A stretch of DNA of 64,000 nt, taken from the NCBI RefSeq assembly GCF_000733845.1, contig NZ_JPOI01000001.1, positions 558,001 to 622,000 of the forward strand, given 5' to 3'. The position numbers and the translations under genes are program-made. Below the pieces are notes generated by a model that saw only the letters and a program-made list of their open reading frames with translations, was not told where the DNA came from and searched no databases. This stretch comes from Geobacillus vulcani PSS1. GTDB lineage: Bacteria; Bacillota; Bacilli; Bacillales; Anoxybacillaceae. Positions 10,584-20,560 of this stretch are shown here, in pieces; the stretch's first letter is position 1; each line of letters starts with the position of its first letter.

Positions 10584-11837
10584 TCACACAGAAAATTTCT
10601 TCAGCATGGCCCGCATCTCGTCCGCCATCTGACCGAGCGATGTCGACGAAGAGGCGATTTCCTCGACGGAAGCCATTTGTTCCTGCGTCGCTGCCGATAC
10701 GTTGGCCGCACCGGACGCTGACTGTTCGACAATATGGGTCATTTGTTGGAGTGCATCATTTACTTGACGAGCATGCGCTGTCATTTGCTCAATAGCGGAC
10801 GATACTTGTCCAATTTGTTCACTCACTTGACCGATTTCCTGGCGAATATGGGCAAATGATTGGCCGCAGACCGCCGCAACGTTTAATCCTTTTGCCACCT
10901 CAGCGATCACCTGTTCAGTGGATGCAACCGCCCGTTTCGTTTCTTCTTGAATATAAACAATCAGTTCGGAAATTTGTTGAGCTGAACGAGCGGATTGTTC
11001 TGCGAGCTTCCGCACTTCATCTGCGACGACCGCAAACCCTTTCCCTTGCTCACCGGCGCGCGCCGCTTCGATCGCCGCATTGAGCGCCAACAAATTCGTC
11101 TGCGACGCAATGCCAGTGATCGCTTCCGTAATCTGTCCAATCTCATTGGAGCGCTCCCCAAGACCTTTCACCAACTGGCCGAGCGTTTGCACATGATCAT
11201 AAATGAACCGCATTTGCTCGGACATTTGCCCAATCGATTGCTTGCCATCCTCAGCTTTCTCCGACGTTTTCTCGGCCCGGTGCGCCACATCTTTCGTAAG
11301 GCAAGCGACGTCGCTCAATGTTTTAGAAATATCATGCACGGACGCGGCGTTGGTGCGGACAGCATCGGCCTGCTCCTCCGCGCCTGTCGCAAGCGTTTCC
11401 ATCGTTGTCGCAATTTGCTCTGTCGCTTTCGTCGTCTGTTCAGCAACAGCAGCAAGATGCTGAGAATATTGCGCTACCTCTTCGGCATGATGTTGGATTT
11501 GCCTCATCACACTTTGCCAAGCGTCTGCCATATCGTTTAACGACGCCGCAATCGGCCGCAGCTGCTGCACGCGATCAAGCGGTACGCGTACCGTCAAATC
11601 TCCGCCTGTCATCTTGCCTAAATGTTCATTAATAACAGCAATCGGGGCAACAAACCGCCGGTAATTGAGCGTTGCCGAAACGAAGCCGAGCATCGCGCCA
11701 AACAGCACCGTAGCAACAAGCGTCCACCAAAATGCCGCGCCGCGAATGCCGTTGACCAAGCATGTGGCAAGGCCGATCGCCGCTGTGCCAGGAATGACAA
11801 CGAACATTGTGCGAATGATATAAGCGCTTAACGACAA
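10584..11837 (-). CDS. Methyl-accepting chemotaxis protein without extracellular sensor domain
   Basis: A 417-residue chemoreceptor. Two hydrophobic segments (about residues 8-33 and 36-58) are separated by only a few residues, so there is no outer ligand-binding domain. A HAMP-like linker (about 60-115) follows, then a long coiled-coil signalling domain with the hairpin tip [32 protein letters not shown], which couples to CheA/CheW. Such receptors sense internal or membrane-derived signals; the ligand is unknown. It is monocistronic and has a sigma-D-like promoter about 80 bases upstream, as expected for a motility-regulon gene. Confidence 0.93.
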   Translation of the reverse strand: MSLSAYIIRTMFVVIPGTAAIGLATCLVNGIRGAAFWWTLVATVLFGAMLGFVSATLNYRRFVAPIAVINEHLGKMTGGDLTVRVPLDRVQQLRPIAASLNDMADAWQSVMRQIQHHAEEVAQYSQHLAAVAEQTTKATEQIATTMETLATGAEEQADAVRTNAASVHDISKTLSDVACLTKDVAHRAEKTSEKAEDGKQSIGQMSEQMRFIYDHVQTLGQLVKGLGERSNEIGQITEAITGIASQTNLLALNAAIEAARAGEQGKGFAVVADEVRKLAEQSARSAQQISELIVYIQEETKRAVASTEQVIAEVAKGLNVAAVCGQSFAHIRQEIGQVSEQIGQVSSAIEQMTAHARQVNDALQQMTHIVEQSASGAANVSAATQEQMASVEEIASSSTSLGQMADEMRAMLKKFSV

Positions 11838-11925
11838 TCCATTCTCCTCCTTTTTCTATCGTGCAAACAGTTTTGTCGTCGTCATAGACTTGATATATTC
11901 GTCAACTTGCGTTGGTTTTCCTGCT

Positions 11926-11950
11926 TTATCGCCCAACCGAACATCCTTTA
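11926..11950 (-). promoter_or_regulatory. Candidate sigma-D (flagellar) promoter for the chemoreceptor
   Basis: On the minus strand TAAA (11950-11947) is followed after 14 bases by GCGATAA (11932-11926), close to the Bacillus sigma-D pattern TAAA-N14/16-CCGATAT. Confidence 0.45.
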
Positions 11951-12189
11951 TATGACAGGAGTTCAGTAAAAGTATCAGAAAATGTTATTATACCAAGGTT
12001 TTATCCCCTCCTCGAATCTCACTTATCGAGTGAGCAGCAAAAACGTTATATTTATTCATTGTTCTCAGCAGCTTGGACACATTTTTCACATGGAAAAGAT
12101 CCATGGGCAGCACGATCTGCCCTCCACCCGGGGATGAAAATCCCCCTTTTCTTCCCATAATGAAGAATAGGCGCAAACAGTTCAACAGG

Positions 12190-12370
12190 ACGTTATGCTT
12201 AATGGTGGCTTAGACCCTGTACGGAAAAGTGTTTGAATCCACTGGGTGCACCACCCATTGTCCGCCCTTTCCTGTGATAGAGGAAAGGTGACGACGAACG
12301 GAAAACTGCCGCATGTCTCCCGTGGATTCGCTGTTTGCGCACTCCATCATCGAAAAGGAGGCGTTTCATC
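12190..12370 (+). ncRNA. Candidate bridge RNA region of the IS110 element
   Basis: IS110-group elements carry a structured bridge RNA in the non-coding left end, upstream of the transposase. This 180-base stretch has no gene and contains several local inverted repeats, such as GGTGCACCACCC (about 12245-12256) and CCTTTCCTGTGATAGAGGAAAGG (12267-12289). The loops were not resolved; inferred from family knowledge and position. Confidence 0.35.
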
Positions 12371-13507
12371 ATGGATGTCATCTATCCTCGCTGCGCAGGA
12401 TTGGATGTTCATACCGAAACTATTGTCGCTTGTGCCCTATGGGAAGAAGAGGGGGAGATTCAAAAGGAGATCCAAACGTTCTCAACGTTCTCGAAAGGGC
12501 TTGGCGACCTGCTCGAGTGGCTCGAAGACCATGGGGTCACCCATGTCGCCATGGAATCCACCGGCGTGTATTGGAAACCGGTCTTTGCCTTCCTCGAGGG
12601 CTATGTCGACTTGACTTTGGCCAATCCGCAGCGGATCAAAAATGTCCCGGGAAGAAAAACCGATGTCTCTGACGCCGAGTGGATCGCCAAGCTGCTCCGC
12701 CATAGACTCATTGAAAAAAGTTTCGTCCCCCCAGCGCCGATTCGTGAACTGCGGGATTTTACCCGCCTGCGCAAAAAGTGGGTCGGACAGTTGAGTTCAG
12801 AGAAAAACCGGATTCAAAAAGTGCTGGAGTCTTCCAATGTCAAGCTGGGCTCCGTCCTCTCGGATCTCTTCGGCGTTTCCGGACGAAACATCCTTGCCCG
12901 GCTGCTCGAGAAGGGATACGTGGACAAGGACGAGCTGGATCAATGCCTGCGCGGCAGGCTCAAAACGAAAAAGCAGGCGGTGTACGATTCGCTGCTGGGC
13001 ACCTTGACCGAACATGAGCTCTGTCTCCTTCGCCTCTTGTGGAAACACGTGGAGGAATGCGAGCGGCTCATCGAAGAAGTCGACCAGCACATCGACCGCC
13101 TGCTCGAGCCGTATCGGGAGGAAGTGGACTTACTGATGACCATGCCTGGAATCAAAAAACAAACCGCCGCCGTCATCATCGCCGAGATGGGAACCGACAT
13201 GAGCGTCTTTGAAACGCCGGAACGGGCGGCTTCATGGACGGGGTTGTCCCCCGGCAACCATGAAAGCGCCGGAAAGCGAAAGAGCACGCGCACCACCAAA
13301 GGCAATCCCCATCTTCGATCAGCGTTATGCGAGGCGGCATGGTCAGCAGCTCGATCCAAGACACATCCCTTGTCCCGAAAATTTTGGTCGTTGGCGGCCC
13401 GATGCGGGAAGAAAAAAGCCCTCATCGCCACGGCTCGACGAATGTTGGTGATCATCTTTTGCATGATCTCCCGCAAAGAGTCGTTCCGCCAACCACAACT
13501 CATTTAG
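12371..13507 (+). CDS. IS110-family transposase (DEDD recombinase)
   Basis: A 378-residue protein with the two IS110 domains: an N-terminal RuvC-like DEDD domain (Asp in GLDVHTE, Glu in MESTG, Asp residues in GRKTDVSDAEW) and a C-terminal transposase_20 domain around MTMPGIKKQTAAVIIAEMG...ASWTGLSPGNHESAGK, which holds the catalytic Ser region. The ATG at 12371 follows AAAGGAGG; an upstream in-frame start lacks a site. Full length with no frameshift, so it may be active. Single copy in this window. Confidence 0.95.
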   Translation: MDVIYPRCAGLDVHTETIVACALWEEEGEIQKEIQTFSTFSKGLGDLLEWLEDHGVTHVAMESTGVYWKPVFAFLEGYVDLTLANPQRIKNVPGRKTDVSDAEWIAKLLRHRLIEKSFVPPAPIRELRDFTRLRKKWVGQLSSEKNRIQKVLESSNVKLGSVLSDLFGVSGRNILARLLEKGYVDKDELDQCLRGRLKTKKQAVYDSLLGTLTEHELCLLRLLWKHVEECERLIEEVDQHIDRLLEPYREEVDLLMTMPGIKKQTAAVIIAEMGTDMSVFETPERAASWTGLSPGNHESAGKRKSTRTTKGNPHLRSALCEAAWSAARSKTHPLSRKFWSLAARCGKKKALIATARRMLVIIFCMISRKESFRQPQLI

Positions 13508-13744
13508 TATAGCCAACAGGCAGCCGGATGATACGAGATGCCCGAAAATGGGGCACCTCTGCTTTCCTATTGCCTTCTTTGGCCATTTTCAGTATACCCA
13601 CACGGATCAGGAGCGTATACAGCACTCACCCAGTGGTGGGGATTTTCACGGAAAAATTCTATTGCTAGCAAAAGGGAATTGGATTAAAACAGAAATTATG
13701 TTATAAATATTCATTTACGAGATCAATAGAATGGAGGATCATCC

Positions 13745-13912
13745 ATGAATAGGAAGATGATTGGCGGGGCACTTGCCTTCAGTTTGTTGGCATTCTCCCC
13801 TTGGACGGCCACGCAAGCTGAGCCGATCAAATGGACGAACGTCAATGCGTTTGAAGAACAAAACGGGAGCTTATTCAACCAAGAAAACGATGACTTTGTC
13901 AAGTTTTCGTAA
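13745..13912 (+). CDS. Short secreted peptide or truncated exported protein, 55 residues
   Basis: ATG follows an excellent site (AATGGAGGATCATCC). Residues 1-25 form a classical signal peptide (MNRKMIGGALAFSLLAFS...TQA) with a likely cut after ATQA, leaving a ~30-residue acidic tail ending NDDFVKFS. I do not recognise the family. It may be the N-terminal stub of a longer exported protein cut by rearrangement near the IS110 element, or a genuine small secreted peptide. It lies upstream of the siderophore operon but is separated from it by about 200 bases and the Fur boxes. Confidence 0.5.
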   Translation: MNRKMIGGALAFSLLAFSPWTATQAEPIKWTNVNAFEEQNGSLFNQENDDFVKFS

Positions 13913-14111
13913 ATTAAAATCGTTGATTCATAAACGCGTGGAAAGGTTGTTCATTCATTAGCGACCCCCCCTCGCTAGAACGTTTTTCCTTTAAATTACC
14001 GACTTCTGAGGCGGAACCTTTATAATTCTTCCTCCCATAAATCGAACTAACCAGTTTTTCTTACTCCCCTCCCTATCTCTTGGACGGAAAGACTATTTTT
14101 TATCCCTCTAT

Positions 14112-14166
14112 TGAAAATGATAATCATTTATATTATGATATTTAACGATATTGATAATCGTTATCA
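14112..14166 (+). promoter_or_regulatory. Two Fur boxes upstream of the siderophore operon
   Basis: AATGATAATCATTTA (about 14116-14130) and GATATTGATAATCGTTATC (about 14147-14165) both match the Fur consensus GATAATGATTATCATTATC. They end about 5 bases before the ribosome site of the first synthetase gene, so repression under iron-replete conditions is expected. Confidence 0.88.
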
Positions 14167-14181
14167 AATGGAGGGGTCCCC

Positions 14182-16110
14182 TTGCATTCGATCCGCCTCT
14201 TTCTTGATGAGGAAGAAAAAACATATCAGTCTTTACAAACGATTGATCCGTCGCTGGCTCGTTTGTTTTTGTCTATTTTGCCAAATAGCCGGCGACGCAT
14301 CGCCGGCCGGCTGCTACAGGCGCTCATTCGCGAACGGCTTATTCCCCTTGACCGGGTCATCTGGAAGTGTGCGGGGGAAGAATGGGAGCTTTTCATCCCA
14401 CTTTCCGGGACAAAACAGATCAAAGCGGCGATAACGGAACGGTTCAACCTCGGTCAATTTGTCGTCGCGCATCTTTGGCTGCTCGACGGAAAGGAGCGAA
14501 CCCCCCTCTCCTCTCCTTTGGAGCTGCTCGAGCTTCTTCGGAGCGAAGGGCTCATCGGTTCCGCGCCAAACTGGAGCGGATTTTGCGCCGAAATCGCCAA
14601 CAGCGTAATTAATGACGCGCTTGTCCAAGCCGCGGCCGAGCGGCGAAGAAGCCGGCGGCGCGACGCCTACGGGAAGTGCTCCTCTTCGCTCGAGTGGGTG
14701 CGCGCTCAGCCGCGGCCGTTCAGTCCGCTCGTCTTTTATGAACAGGCGGTCATTGACGGACATACGCTACATCCGTGCGCCAAAACAAGGCTTGGTTTCA
14801 GCGTCCAAGATATGATTGAGTATTCGCCGGAATGGGAAGCCAACGTCTCTCTCCCCTTGCTGGCGGTGCATCGCAGCCATTGCCGTTTTGTTTCCTTTTC
14901 CTACGGACGGATGGCAGATTGGGTTTACGAACAAGATGAAACGTTGCAGTCCGTTGTACAAAACGCGTTGCGGACATACGGCCTGTCTGAATGCGAATAC
15001 GACGTCATCCCCGTTCATCCATGGCAATGGAAGCACGTCATCCAACAGCGTTTCCAAAACGAGCTGGCCGCACAAACCATCGTTCCGATCGATGGCGGCG
15101 TACTGCCGGCTTATCCGCTCGTTTCTGTGCGGACGTTCATGGTTCCCGGCGCTTCCGGCGATCATTTGAAAACGCCGGTCAACGTGCAAATGACAAGTGC
15201 CATCCGCACTGTATCCCTGGCGGCGGCAGCCAATGGGCCGCGATTATCGGCATGGCTGGCCGATGTGCTCACAAAAGAACGGCTCGCTCCCCGCTTTCGG
15301 ATCGTCAGTGAAAAGGCAGGCATCTGCTTCTTGCCTCACGGCCGAACGGACGAGGAGGCAGCGGCCCTGGGCAAACAACTCTCGGCCATCGTCCGAGACA
15401 ATCCGGAACGCGGACTGTCCGAAGGAGAGATCGCGTTGCCGGCGGTGGCGCTTCTTTCTCCGTCTTTCCTAAGCGGCAAACCCGTGGCAGCTGAACTTGT
15501 CCAGGAATATGCGGCCGATCAAGCGGCAAGCTCCATGCGTGAGGCGGCTGTGTCATTTTTCCGTCAATATGCGGAAGTGCTCATTCCGCCGCTGCTCGTT
15601 CTTTTATGCAAGTACGGAATCAGTCTTGAAGCCCACTTGCAAAACAGCGTCCCTGTCTTTCGCCGCGGCGTGCCTCAAGCGATGCAAGTTCGCGATTTAG
15701 GGGGCATTCGCCTTCATTCCGGCCGCTTTCGTCGCCATCGCTATCCGCTTGACGAGCTCGCGCCGTCAAGCGTCGTGACAGCCGATCTCAACGAGTTGCG
15801 GCATACGTTCACCCATGCTGTCATTCACAACCATCTCGGCGAGCTGACCGCCTGCTTGTCTCGCACATTCTCTGTTGAGGAACCGCTCTTTTGGCAGACG
15901 CTGGCCGACGTGATCGAAGAGGCATTCGCTTGGCTCGCCCGCGACAGCGAAATCAAAGAACAGGTAAAACAAGATCGCGAAGCGCTCTTTTCCCCGGTGC
16001 TGCCGATGAAAGCGCTCGTTGCTATGCGCTTAACGGATGATCTTCGCAACCATTTCATTGAAACGGCCAATCCGCTGGCCAAATGGAAAAGGGAGGAATG
16101 GGAACGATGA
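14182..16110 (+). CDS. IucA/IucC-type NIS siderophore synthetase (first)
   Basis: A 642-residue nonribosomal-peptide-independent siderophore synthetase that adenylates a carboxylate such as citrate and condenses it with an amine or alcohol. The IucA/IucC motifs are present: HPCAKTRLG (His/Lys ATP-binding region, about residues 196-204), VHPWQW, KTPVNVQMTSAIRT and the C-terminal FhuF-like domain with LEAHLQNSVPV and RDLGGIRLH. The TTG start is placed after GGAGGGG at 14170. It heads a four-gene operon under two Fur boxes; its stop overlaps the next start by ATGA. Confidence 0.95.
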   Translation: MHSIRLFLDEEEKTYQSLQTIDPSLARLFLSILPNSRRRIAGRLLQALIRERLIPLDRVIWKCAGEEWELFIPLSGTKQIKAAITERFNLGQFVVAHLWLLDGKERTPLSSPLELLELLRSEGLIGSAPNWSGFCAEIANSVINDALVQAAAERRRSRRRDAYGKCSSSLEWVRAQPRPFSPLVFYEQAVIDGHTLHPCAKTRLGFSVQDMIEYSPEWEANVSLPLLAVHRSHCRFVSFSYGRMADWVYEQDETLQSVVQNALRTYGLSECEYDVIPVHPWQWKHVIQQRFQNELAAQTIVPIDGGVLPAYPLVSVRTFMVPGASGDHLKTPVNVQMTSAIRTVSLAAAANGPRLSAWLADVLTKERLAPRFRIVSEKAGICFLPHGRTDEEAAALGKQLSAIVRDNPERGLSEGEIALPAVALLSPSFLSGKPVAAELVQEYAADQAASSMREAAVSFFRQYAEVLIPPLLVLLCKYGISLEAHLQNSVPVFRRGVPQAMQVRDLGGIRLHSGRFRRHRYPLDELAPSSVVTADLNELRHTFTHAVIHNHLGELTACLSRTFSVEEPLFWQTLADVIEEAFAWLARDSEIKEQVKQDREALFSPVLPMKALVAMRLTDDLRNHFIETANPLAKWKREEWER

Positions 16111-18110
16111 ATACGCGTTTATCCCTCCGGACAGCTGATATCATCCTTTATCCATACGAAGAAGAATGCGCCGAGTTCATCGAAAAACGATTTCCTGAAC
16201 ATCTGTCCGCTTATGTCCACCATGTCATGCGGGCGCGGACGACGATCTTGCAACGAACCGTAGCTGCGTTGCTGCGGGAAGACGTATTCGGTCTATACTC
16301 CCGTTCCTACAACTTGCAAGTGATCGGCTCAGTGTATATCACGAACTGGCACGGGCTGACGCCGGAATGGGAACCGGCTGTCCGCCAGCTGCCGGCCGCC
16401 CACTTGCAAGAAGGGATCATGTATAAATTGTTCCCCGTTGCCCCCGGCCAATGTTTGCTGATCCCGATCCGCGGCGAATCCGCTTTCCGCCAATGCGACA
16501 TCGGCGAAGAGGTCATTTCGGTCGGCGAAGGCATCCAAACGGTGCGGGACGCCCTTTCCTTCCTTTCGCTGCTAACGCCGCTCATCAAAGCGGCCGGCGA
16601 GGAACAAGCATGGGCGCAGCTGGCGAAAGAATTGGAAAACGGAACCGCCAACTTGGCGTTGGCTTATTGGCATTTTGAAAAGGAATGCCAAACGATGCGC
16701 AAGGAAGCGGACAACTTGTTCACCTATATCGAACAACGACAAAGCGATCCATCGTTTTGCCCGGCGCTGTTTTTCGAGCAACTTTGCATTGAAGGGCATC
16801 ATCTCCATCCGGGCGCCAAAACGAAACTGCCGATGTCCCCTAAAGACGTATTGGCTTACTCGGCGGAGTTTGGGGGTCAACCGCAGCTGCGGATCGTCGC
16901 CGTCCGACGCAATTTGTGCGATTTCCATTTTGACGGATATGAGGATCCGAACACCTTCTTGTTCGACCATTTTCCGGCGCTGCGCGGCCTGGTTGCCGAA
17001 CGCTTTCGGGAAGCGGACAAGAGGCTGGAAGACTATGTGCTCGTGCCTGTCCATCCTTGGCAATACGAACATGTCCTTCCGAACGTCTATCGCGAGGAAT
17101 TGGACGACGGCCGCCTTTGGCTGATCGAAGGAGCGGTGATCCCAACGCAGGCGACCGCCTCGTTCCGAACCGTTTTGGCGAAAGAAGCGCCGCTGTATAT
17201 AAAGACGGCCGTCCATAGTCAAATGACCTCGACGGTCAGGTCCATTTCCCCCCAGTCAGCCAACAACGGCGCAACATACAGCCGGCTGTTTCGCGCCATT
17301 TTGGAAAGAGAGAGGGGCTTGTCCGCTATCTTTCTTCCTGTTTGTGAAATTGGCGGCTGCTCGTTCCGCTCCAAAGATCCAAATAAAGCACGGAACTTAT
17401 CGGTTATTTATCGGGAAGGGCTGGATCGCTTGATCGATGAAGGGGAAATCGCCATTACCGGCACCGCTTTATATGCCCCATCTCCATTTAGCGGCCAGCC
17501 GATTATCAACGATATGATTGAGGCATATGCCAAGGGAATCGGCCGCCCATCATCTCAAGAAACGGCGCTTTCCTTTCTTCGCGAATACGCCGTCATCGCC
17601 GTCCGTGGCTTTCTAACGTTGCTCGTCAAGTACGGCATTGGCCTGGAAGGACACTTACAAAATACCGTTCCCGTTTTCCGGCAAGGAAAACCAACAAAAT
17701 TGCTGTTTCGCGACTGGGGCGGCATTCGTTTGTACCGGCCGCGCCTTGAACGCCAAGGATTCCATATCGATGTCCGTCCCGGTTCCATCACGATTACAGA
17801 TGATTTGCGAGAAGCACAAAACAAAGTGTTTTATACAGTCTTTCAAAATCAGTTTGGCGAAATCATCCGGCACATCAGCCGCCGCTGGGGCATCGCCGAG
17901 GAACAAGGCTGGGCGTGCGTCCGCCGCCAATGTGATGCGGTGTTTGCCGAATTGGCGAAAGACCCGAGCCTAACGTTCGCGGTGGACGAAGACCGCGAGG
18001 CTTTATACCGGCCGTTTGTCGACCATAAGGCGTTGACAAAAATGCGGCTGCAGCCAGAGGCGAAGACATATTGTTTCGTTTCCGTGCCGAATCCGCTAGC
18101 AACAAGCTAA
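16107..18110 (+). CDS. IucA/IucC-type NIS siderophore synthetase (second)
   Basis: A 667-residue paralogue of the preceding synthetase with the same motifs: HHLHPGAKTKLP, VHPWQYEHVLP, KTAVHSQMTSTVRS, LEGHLQNTVPV and RDWGGIRLY. The ATG at 16107 overlaps the upstream stop (ATGA) and has GGGAGG about 10 bases before it; two earlier ATGs in the same frame are too close to, or before, the site. Two different NIS synthetases in one operon suggest two successive condensations on one scaffold, as in staphyloferrin A assembly (citrate-ornithine-citrate). Substrates are not visible in the sequence. Confidence 0.95.
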   Translation: MNTRLSLRTADIILYPYEEECAEFIEKRFPEHLSAYVHHVMRARTTILQRTVAALLREDVFGLYSRSYNLQVIGSVYITNWHGLTPEWEPAVRQLPAAHLQEGIMYKLFPVAPGQCLLIPIRGESAFRQCDIGEEVISVGEGIQTVRDALSFLSLLTPLIKAAGEEQAWAQLAKELENGTANLALAYWHFEKECQTMRKEADNLFTYIEQRQSDPSFCPALFFEQLCIEGHHLHPGAKTKLPMSPKDVLAYSAEFGGQPQLRIVAVRRNLCDFHFDGYEDPNTFLFDHFPALRGLVAERFREADKRLEDYVLVPVHPWQYEHVLPNVYREELDDGRLWLIEGAVIPTQATASFRTVLAKEAPLYIKTAVHSQMTSTVRSISPQSANNGATYSRLFRAILERERGLSAIFLPVCEIGGCSFRSKDPNKARNLSVIYREGLDRLIDEGEIAITGTALYAPSPFSGQPIINDMIEAYAKGIGRPSSQETALSFLREYAVIAVRGFLTLLVKYGIGLEGHLQNTVPVFRQGKPTKLLFRDWGGIRLYRPRLERQGFHIDVRPGSITITDDLREAQNKVFYTVFQNQFGEIIRHISRRWGIAEEQGWACVRRQCDAVFAELAKDPSLTFAVDEDREALYRPFVDHKALTKMRLQPEAKTYCFVSVPNPLATS

Positions 18111-18125
18111 TAAGGGGAAATCGAT

Positions 18126-19364
18126 ATGCTTCTGACATCGAAAAAACCGTCCCCTTCCTTCGCATTATTTTGGCGCCCGTTCCGGATTTATTGGGGCGGA
18201 ACGCTGCCGGCGCGCATCGGGGAGTGGGCTGATTTCATCGTCTTAAACTGGGCCGTGCTGCAGCTTTCCCGCTCGCCGCTCGACCTCGGCGTTCTCAACG
18301 TTTGCCGGCTGCTGCCGATTTTTCTATTCAGCTGGCTCGGCGGGATGCTCGCTGACCGCCTTCCGCGTCGCCAAGTGCTGGCCGCCTCCTTGCTTGGCAT
18401 GGCAGGATCTACTTTGGCGATCGCCTGGCTGTTGCATGAGCCGTCCTCCCTCATTTGGCTGCTTGCCGCTGTCTTCGTCCGTTCGGTTTTTATGGCCATT
18501 GAGACGGCGGTGCGCAATGCGTATATCGCTGATCTTGTTCCAGGCGCGGCACTCTCGAGCGCCATTTCACTGCATACCGCCGCTCTTCACATCGGGAAAA
18601 TCATCGGCCCAGCAATGGCCGGATGGGGGCTCTCTTCACTCGGCGGCGTTTTACTGCTTATCATCTACAGCGCGATGCTCGTTATCGCAGCTTTTGCTGT
18701 ATTGTCATTAGAAGAGAGCCGCCCCCGCCGTCCAGCTGCGCGTCCGACCAACAGCGGCAAAGGGGAGGCGATCTGTTACATCAAGCGCACCCCGCTCGTT
18801 CGGGCGCTGCTTCTTCTTTCAATCATTCCGATGACGTTTGGCTTTGCCTATTCGGCGGTCACCCCGCTTCTTGTTGACGCGTTGGCCAACGGCGATGCCG
18901 GGGATTTCGCCTTGCTGCTTTCTGTCTCATCCGCCGGGGCATTGCTTGGCACGACTTGGCTTTCCTTCCGGCCGGTCGAGGCGATCGGCAAATGGCTCAT
19001 CATCTCTTTGCTCGCTTTCTCTTTATCGTTGCTTCTATGGATCGTCTTATTTGAACATTGGCTGCTTTGCTTAGCTGCCATGGCACTGGCCGGGCTGACC
19101 GGGCAGCTGTATCGGACGCTATGCCGCCTGGCCATCCAGTTGACCGTTCCGGATCAGCTGCGCGGGCGGATCATGAGCATCGCCTTAATGGACCGCGGCT
19201 TCATCCCGCTCGGCACCCTTTTGCTGACGACTCTTGCCGAGTATGTTGGAGCGAAAGTCGCTGGCTATGCGATGGGATGGCTTTGCCTGCTTTGCGTCCT
19301 TGCCTTTTGGCGGCGAAAAGAACTATGGAACATCTCCACAGGAGGACGAACATGGAACGATTGA
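18126..19364 (+). CDS. MFS transporter, probable siderophore exporter
   Basis: A 412-residue MFS protein of about 12 helices, closest by look to the EntS/SfaA-type exporters (RPFRIYWGGTLPARIGEWADFIVLNWAVLQLS at the N-terminus, GGMLADRLPRRQV after helix 2, QLTVPDQLRGRIMS late in the protein). It begins 15 bases after the second synthetase, and its stop overlaps the following gene. Position inside a siderophore operon indicates export of the finished siderophore across the cytoplasmic membrane. No uptake system (substrate-binding protein or ABC permease) is present in the window. Confidence 0.9.
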   Translation: MLLTSKKPSPSFALFWRPFRIYWGGTLPARIGEWADFIVLNWAVLQLSRSPLDLGVLNVCRLLPIFLFSWLGGMLADRLPRRQVLAASLLGMAGSTLAIAWLLHEPSSLIWLLAAVFVRSVFMAIETAVRNAYIADLVPGAALSSAISLHTAALHIGKIIGPAMAGWGLSSLGGVLLLIIYSAMLVIAAFAVLSLEESRPRRPAARPTNSGKGEAICYIKRTPLVRALLLLSIIPMTFGFAYSAVTPLLVDALANGDAGDFALLLSVSSAGALLGTTWLSFRPVEAIGKWLIISLLAFSLSLLLWIVLFEHWLLCLAAMALAGLTGQLYRTLCRLAIQLTVPDQLRGRIMSIALMDRGFIPLGTLLLTTLAEYVGAKVAGYAMGWLCLLCVLAFWRRKELWNISTGGRTWND

Positions 19365-20557
19365 ATACTGTCATTCAAACGATCGTGAGCCACAAGACCA
19401 AACAGCGGTCCCCGCTTTGCGCCTATGTATATGACTTAGACAACCTCCGCGTCCATACAGCGAGCTTGTCCGCCTCGCTCCCCCCTTCCGTCCGGCTCTT
19501 TTACGCCGTGAAAGCGAACGCGGATGAGCGGATCTTGCGAACGGTCGCGCCGCATGTCGCCGGTTTTGAAGTCGCCTCAGGCGGCGAGCTGCAAAAAGTC
19601 CGCCGCCTGTTTGCCGATGCGCCGGTCCTTTTCGGTGGGCCAGGAAAAACGGATGAAGAACTTATCGCAGCACTCGAGGAGCGCGTGGCTCTTATTCATG
19701 TCGAAAGCCTTTGGGAATTGCAGCGGCTCAGCTGGATCGCTGCCGATCGGCAAACAACCGCGCGCGTGCTCTTGCGAGTCAATTTACGCCAAGCTGCCTC
19801 AGGCGCCACATTGCGTATGGCGGGAAAACCGACCCAATTTGGCATCGACGAACGGCACATCGCCGAAGCCATCCATATAGCGCTGGCACTTCCATCTGTG
19901 GATCTACAAGGATTCCATTTTCATTCGATGTCCAATCATACCGACGAGCAAGCCCATCTTTCTTTTATCGAAACGTGCCTGTCATTTGTCGCGCAAGCGG
20001 AAATGACGTACGGGCGGCGGTTTTCCACAGTAAACGTTGGAGGAGGAATCGGCGTCCATTACAGCGATCCGGACCGGCAGTTTCACTGGGATTGGTTTGC
20101 CAAAGAGCTAAACTTTCTGCTGCGCCGCCGCGCTTCCCGGCATTGGACCGTCATTTTCGAGCTTGGCCGTTTTATCACCGCTCATAGCGGATATTACGCT
20201 GCAGAAGTGCTCGATCTGAAAAACAATTACGGAACGTATTTTGCGATTCTCCGCGGCGGCACCCACCATCTCCGGCTGCCGGCAGCTTGGAAAATGAACC
20301 ATCCGTTTCTCATCATTCCGATCGACAAATGGCCTTACCCGTTGGACCGCCCATTTTTGTTCAATGAACGGGTGACGTTAACCGGCGAGTTGTGCACGCC
20401 AAACGATGTATTGGCTCGGGATGTGCCTTGCGACCGTCTGCGCGTCGGCGACATCGTGCTGTTCCGCTGTGCCGGCGCCTACGGCTGGGACATTTCCCAT
20501 CATGATTTTTTAAGCCACCCGCACCCGGAATTTATTTACCTTGATTCGTCAACCTAA
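19352..20557 (+). CDS. PLP-dependent decarboxylase/racemase-like enzyme (DAP/Orn decarboxylase fold type III)
   Basis: A 401-residue fold-type III PLP enzyme. The Schiff-base Lys is Lys54 in FYAVKANAD, the glycine-rich phosphate loop is VNVGGGIGVHY, and the C-terminal Cys of the second half-site is in GELCTPNDVLA. Relatives are SbnH and SfaC of staphyloferrin operons and diaminopimelate/ornithine decarboxylases. The ATG at 19352 follows ACAGGAGGACGAAC and overlaps the exporter stop; longer in-frame extensions upstream lie inside the exporter. It should provide the amine building block, either a decarboxylated diamine or a D-amino acid such as D-ornithine. Confidence 0.9.
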   Translation: MERLNTVIQTIVSHKTKQRSPLCAYVYDLDNLRVHTASLSASLPPSVRLFYAVKANADERILRTVAPHVAGFEVASGGELQKVRRLFADAPVLFGGPGKTDEELIAALEERVALIHVESLWELQRLSWIAADRQTTARVLLRVNLRQAASGATLRMAGKPTQFGIDERHIAEAIHIALALPSVDLQGFHFHSMSNHTDEQAHLSFIETCLSFVAQAEMTYGRRFSTVNVGGGIGVHYSDPDRQFHWDWFAKELNFLLRRRASRHWTVIFELGRFITAHSGYYAAEVLDLKNNYGTYFAILRGGTHHLRLPAAWKMNHPFLIIPIDKWPYPLDRPFLFNERVTLTGELCTPNDVLARDVPCDRLRVGDIVLFRCAGAYGWDISHHDFLSHPHPEFIYLDSST

Positions 20558-20560
20558 AAC

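Larger units (their letters stand above)
12180..13640 (+). mobile_element. IS110-family insertion sequence (ends not resolved)
   Basis: A complete IS110-type transposase with a long non-coding 5' flank. IS110 elements lack clear inverted repeats, so the true ends could not be read; the limits given are approximate and cover the non-coding stretches on either side. Confidence 0.55.

Noticed and set aside
19058..19351. N-terminal extension of the PLP decarboxylase
   Set aside because: It lies wholly inside the exporter gene in another frame; the ATG at 19352 has a good ribosome site.
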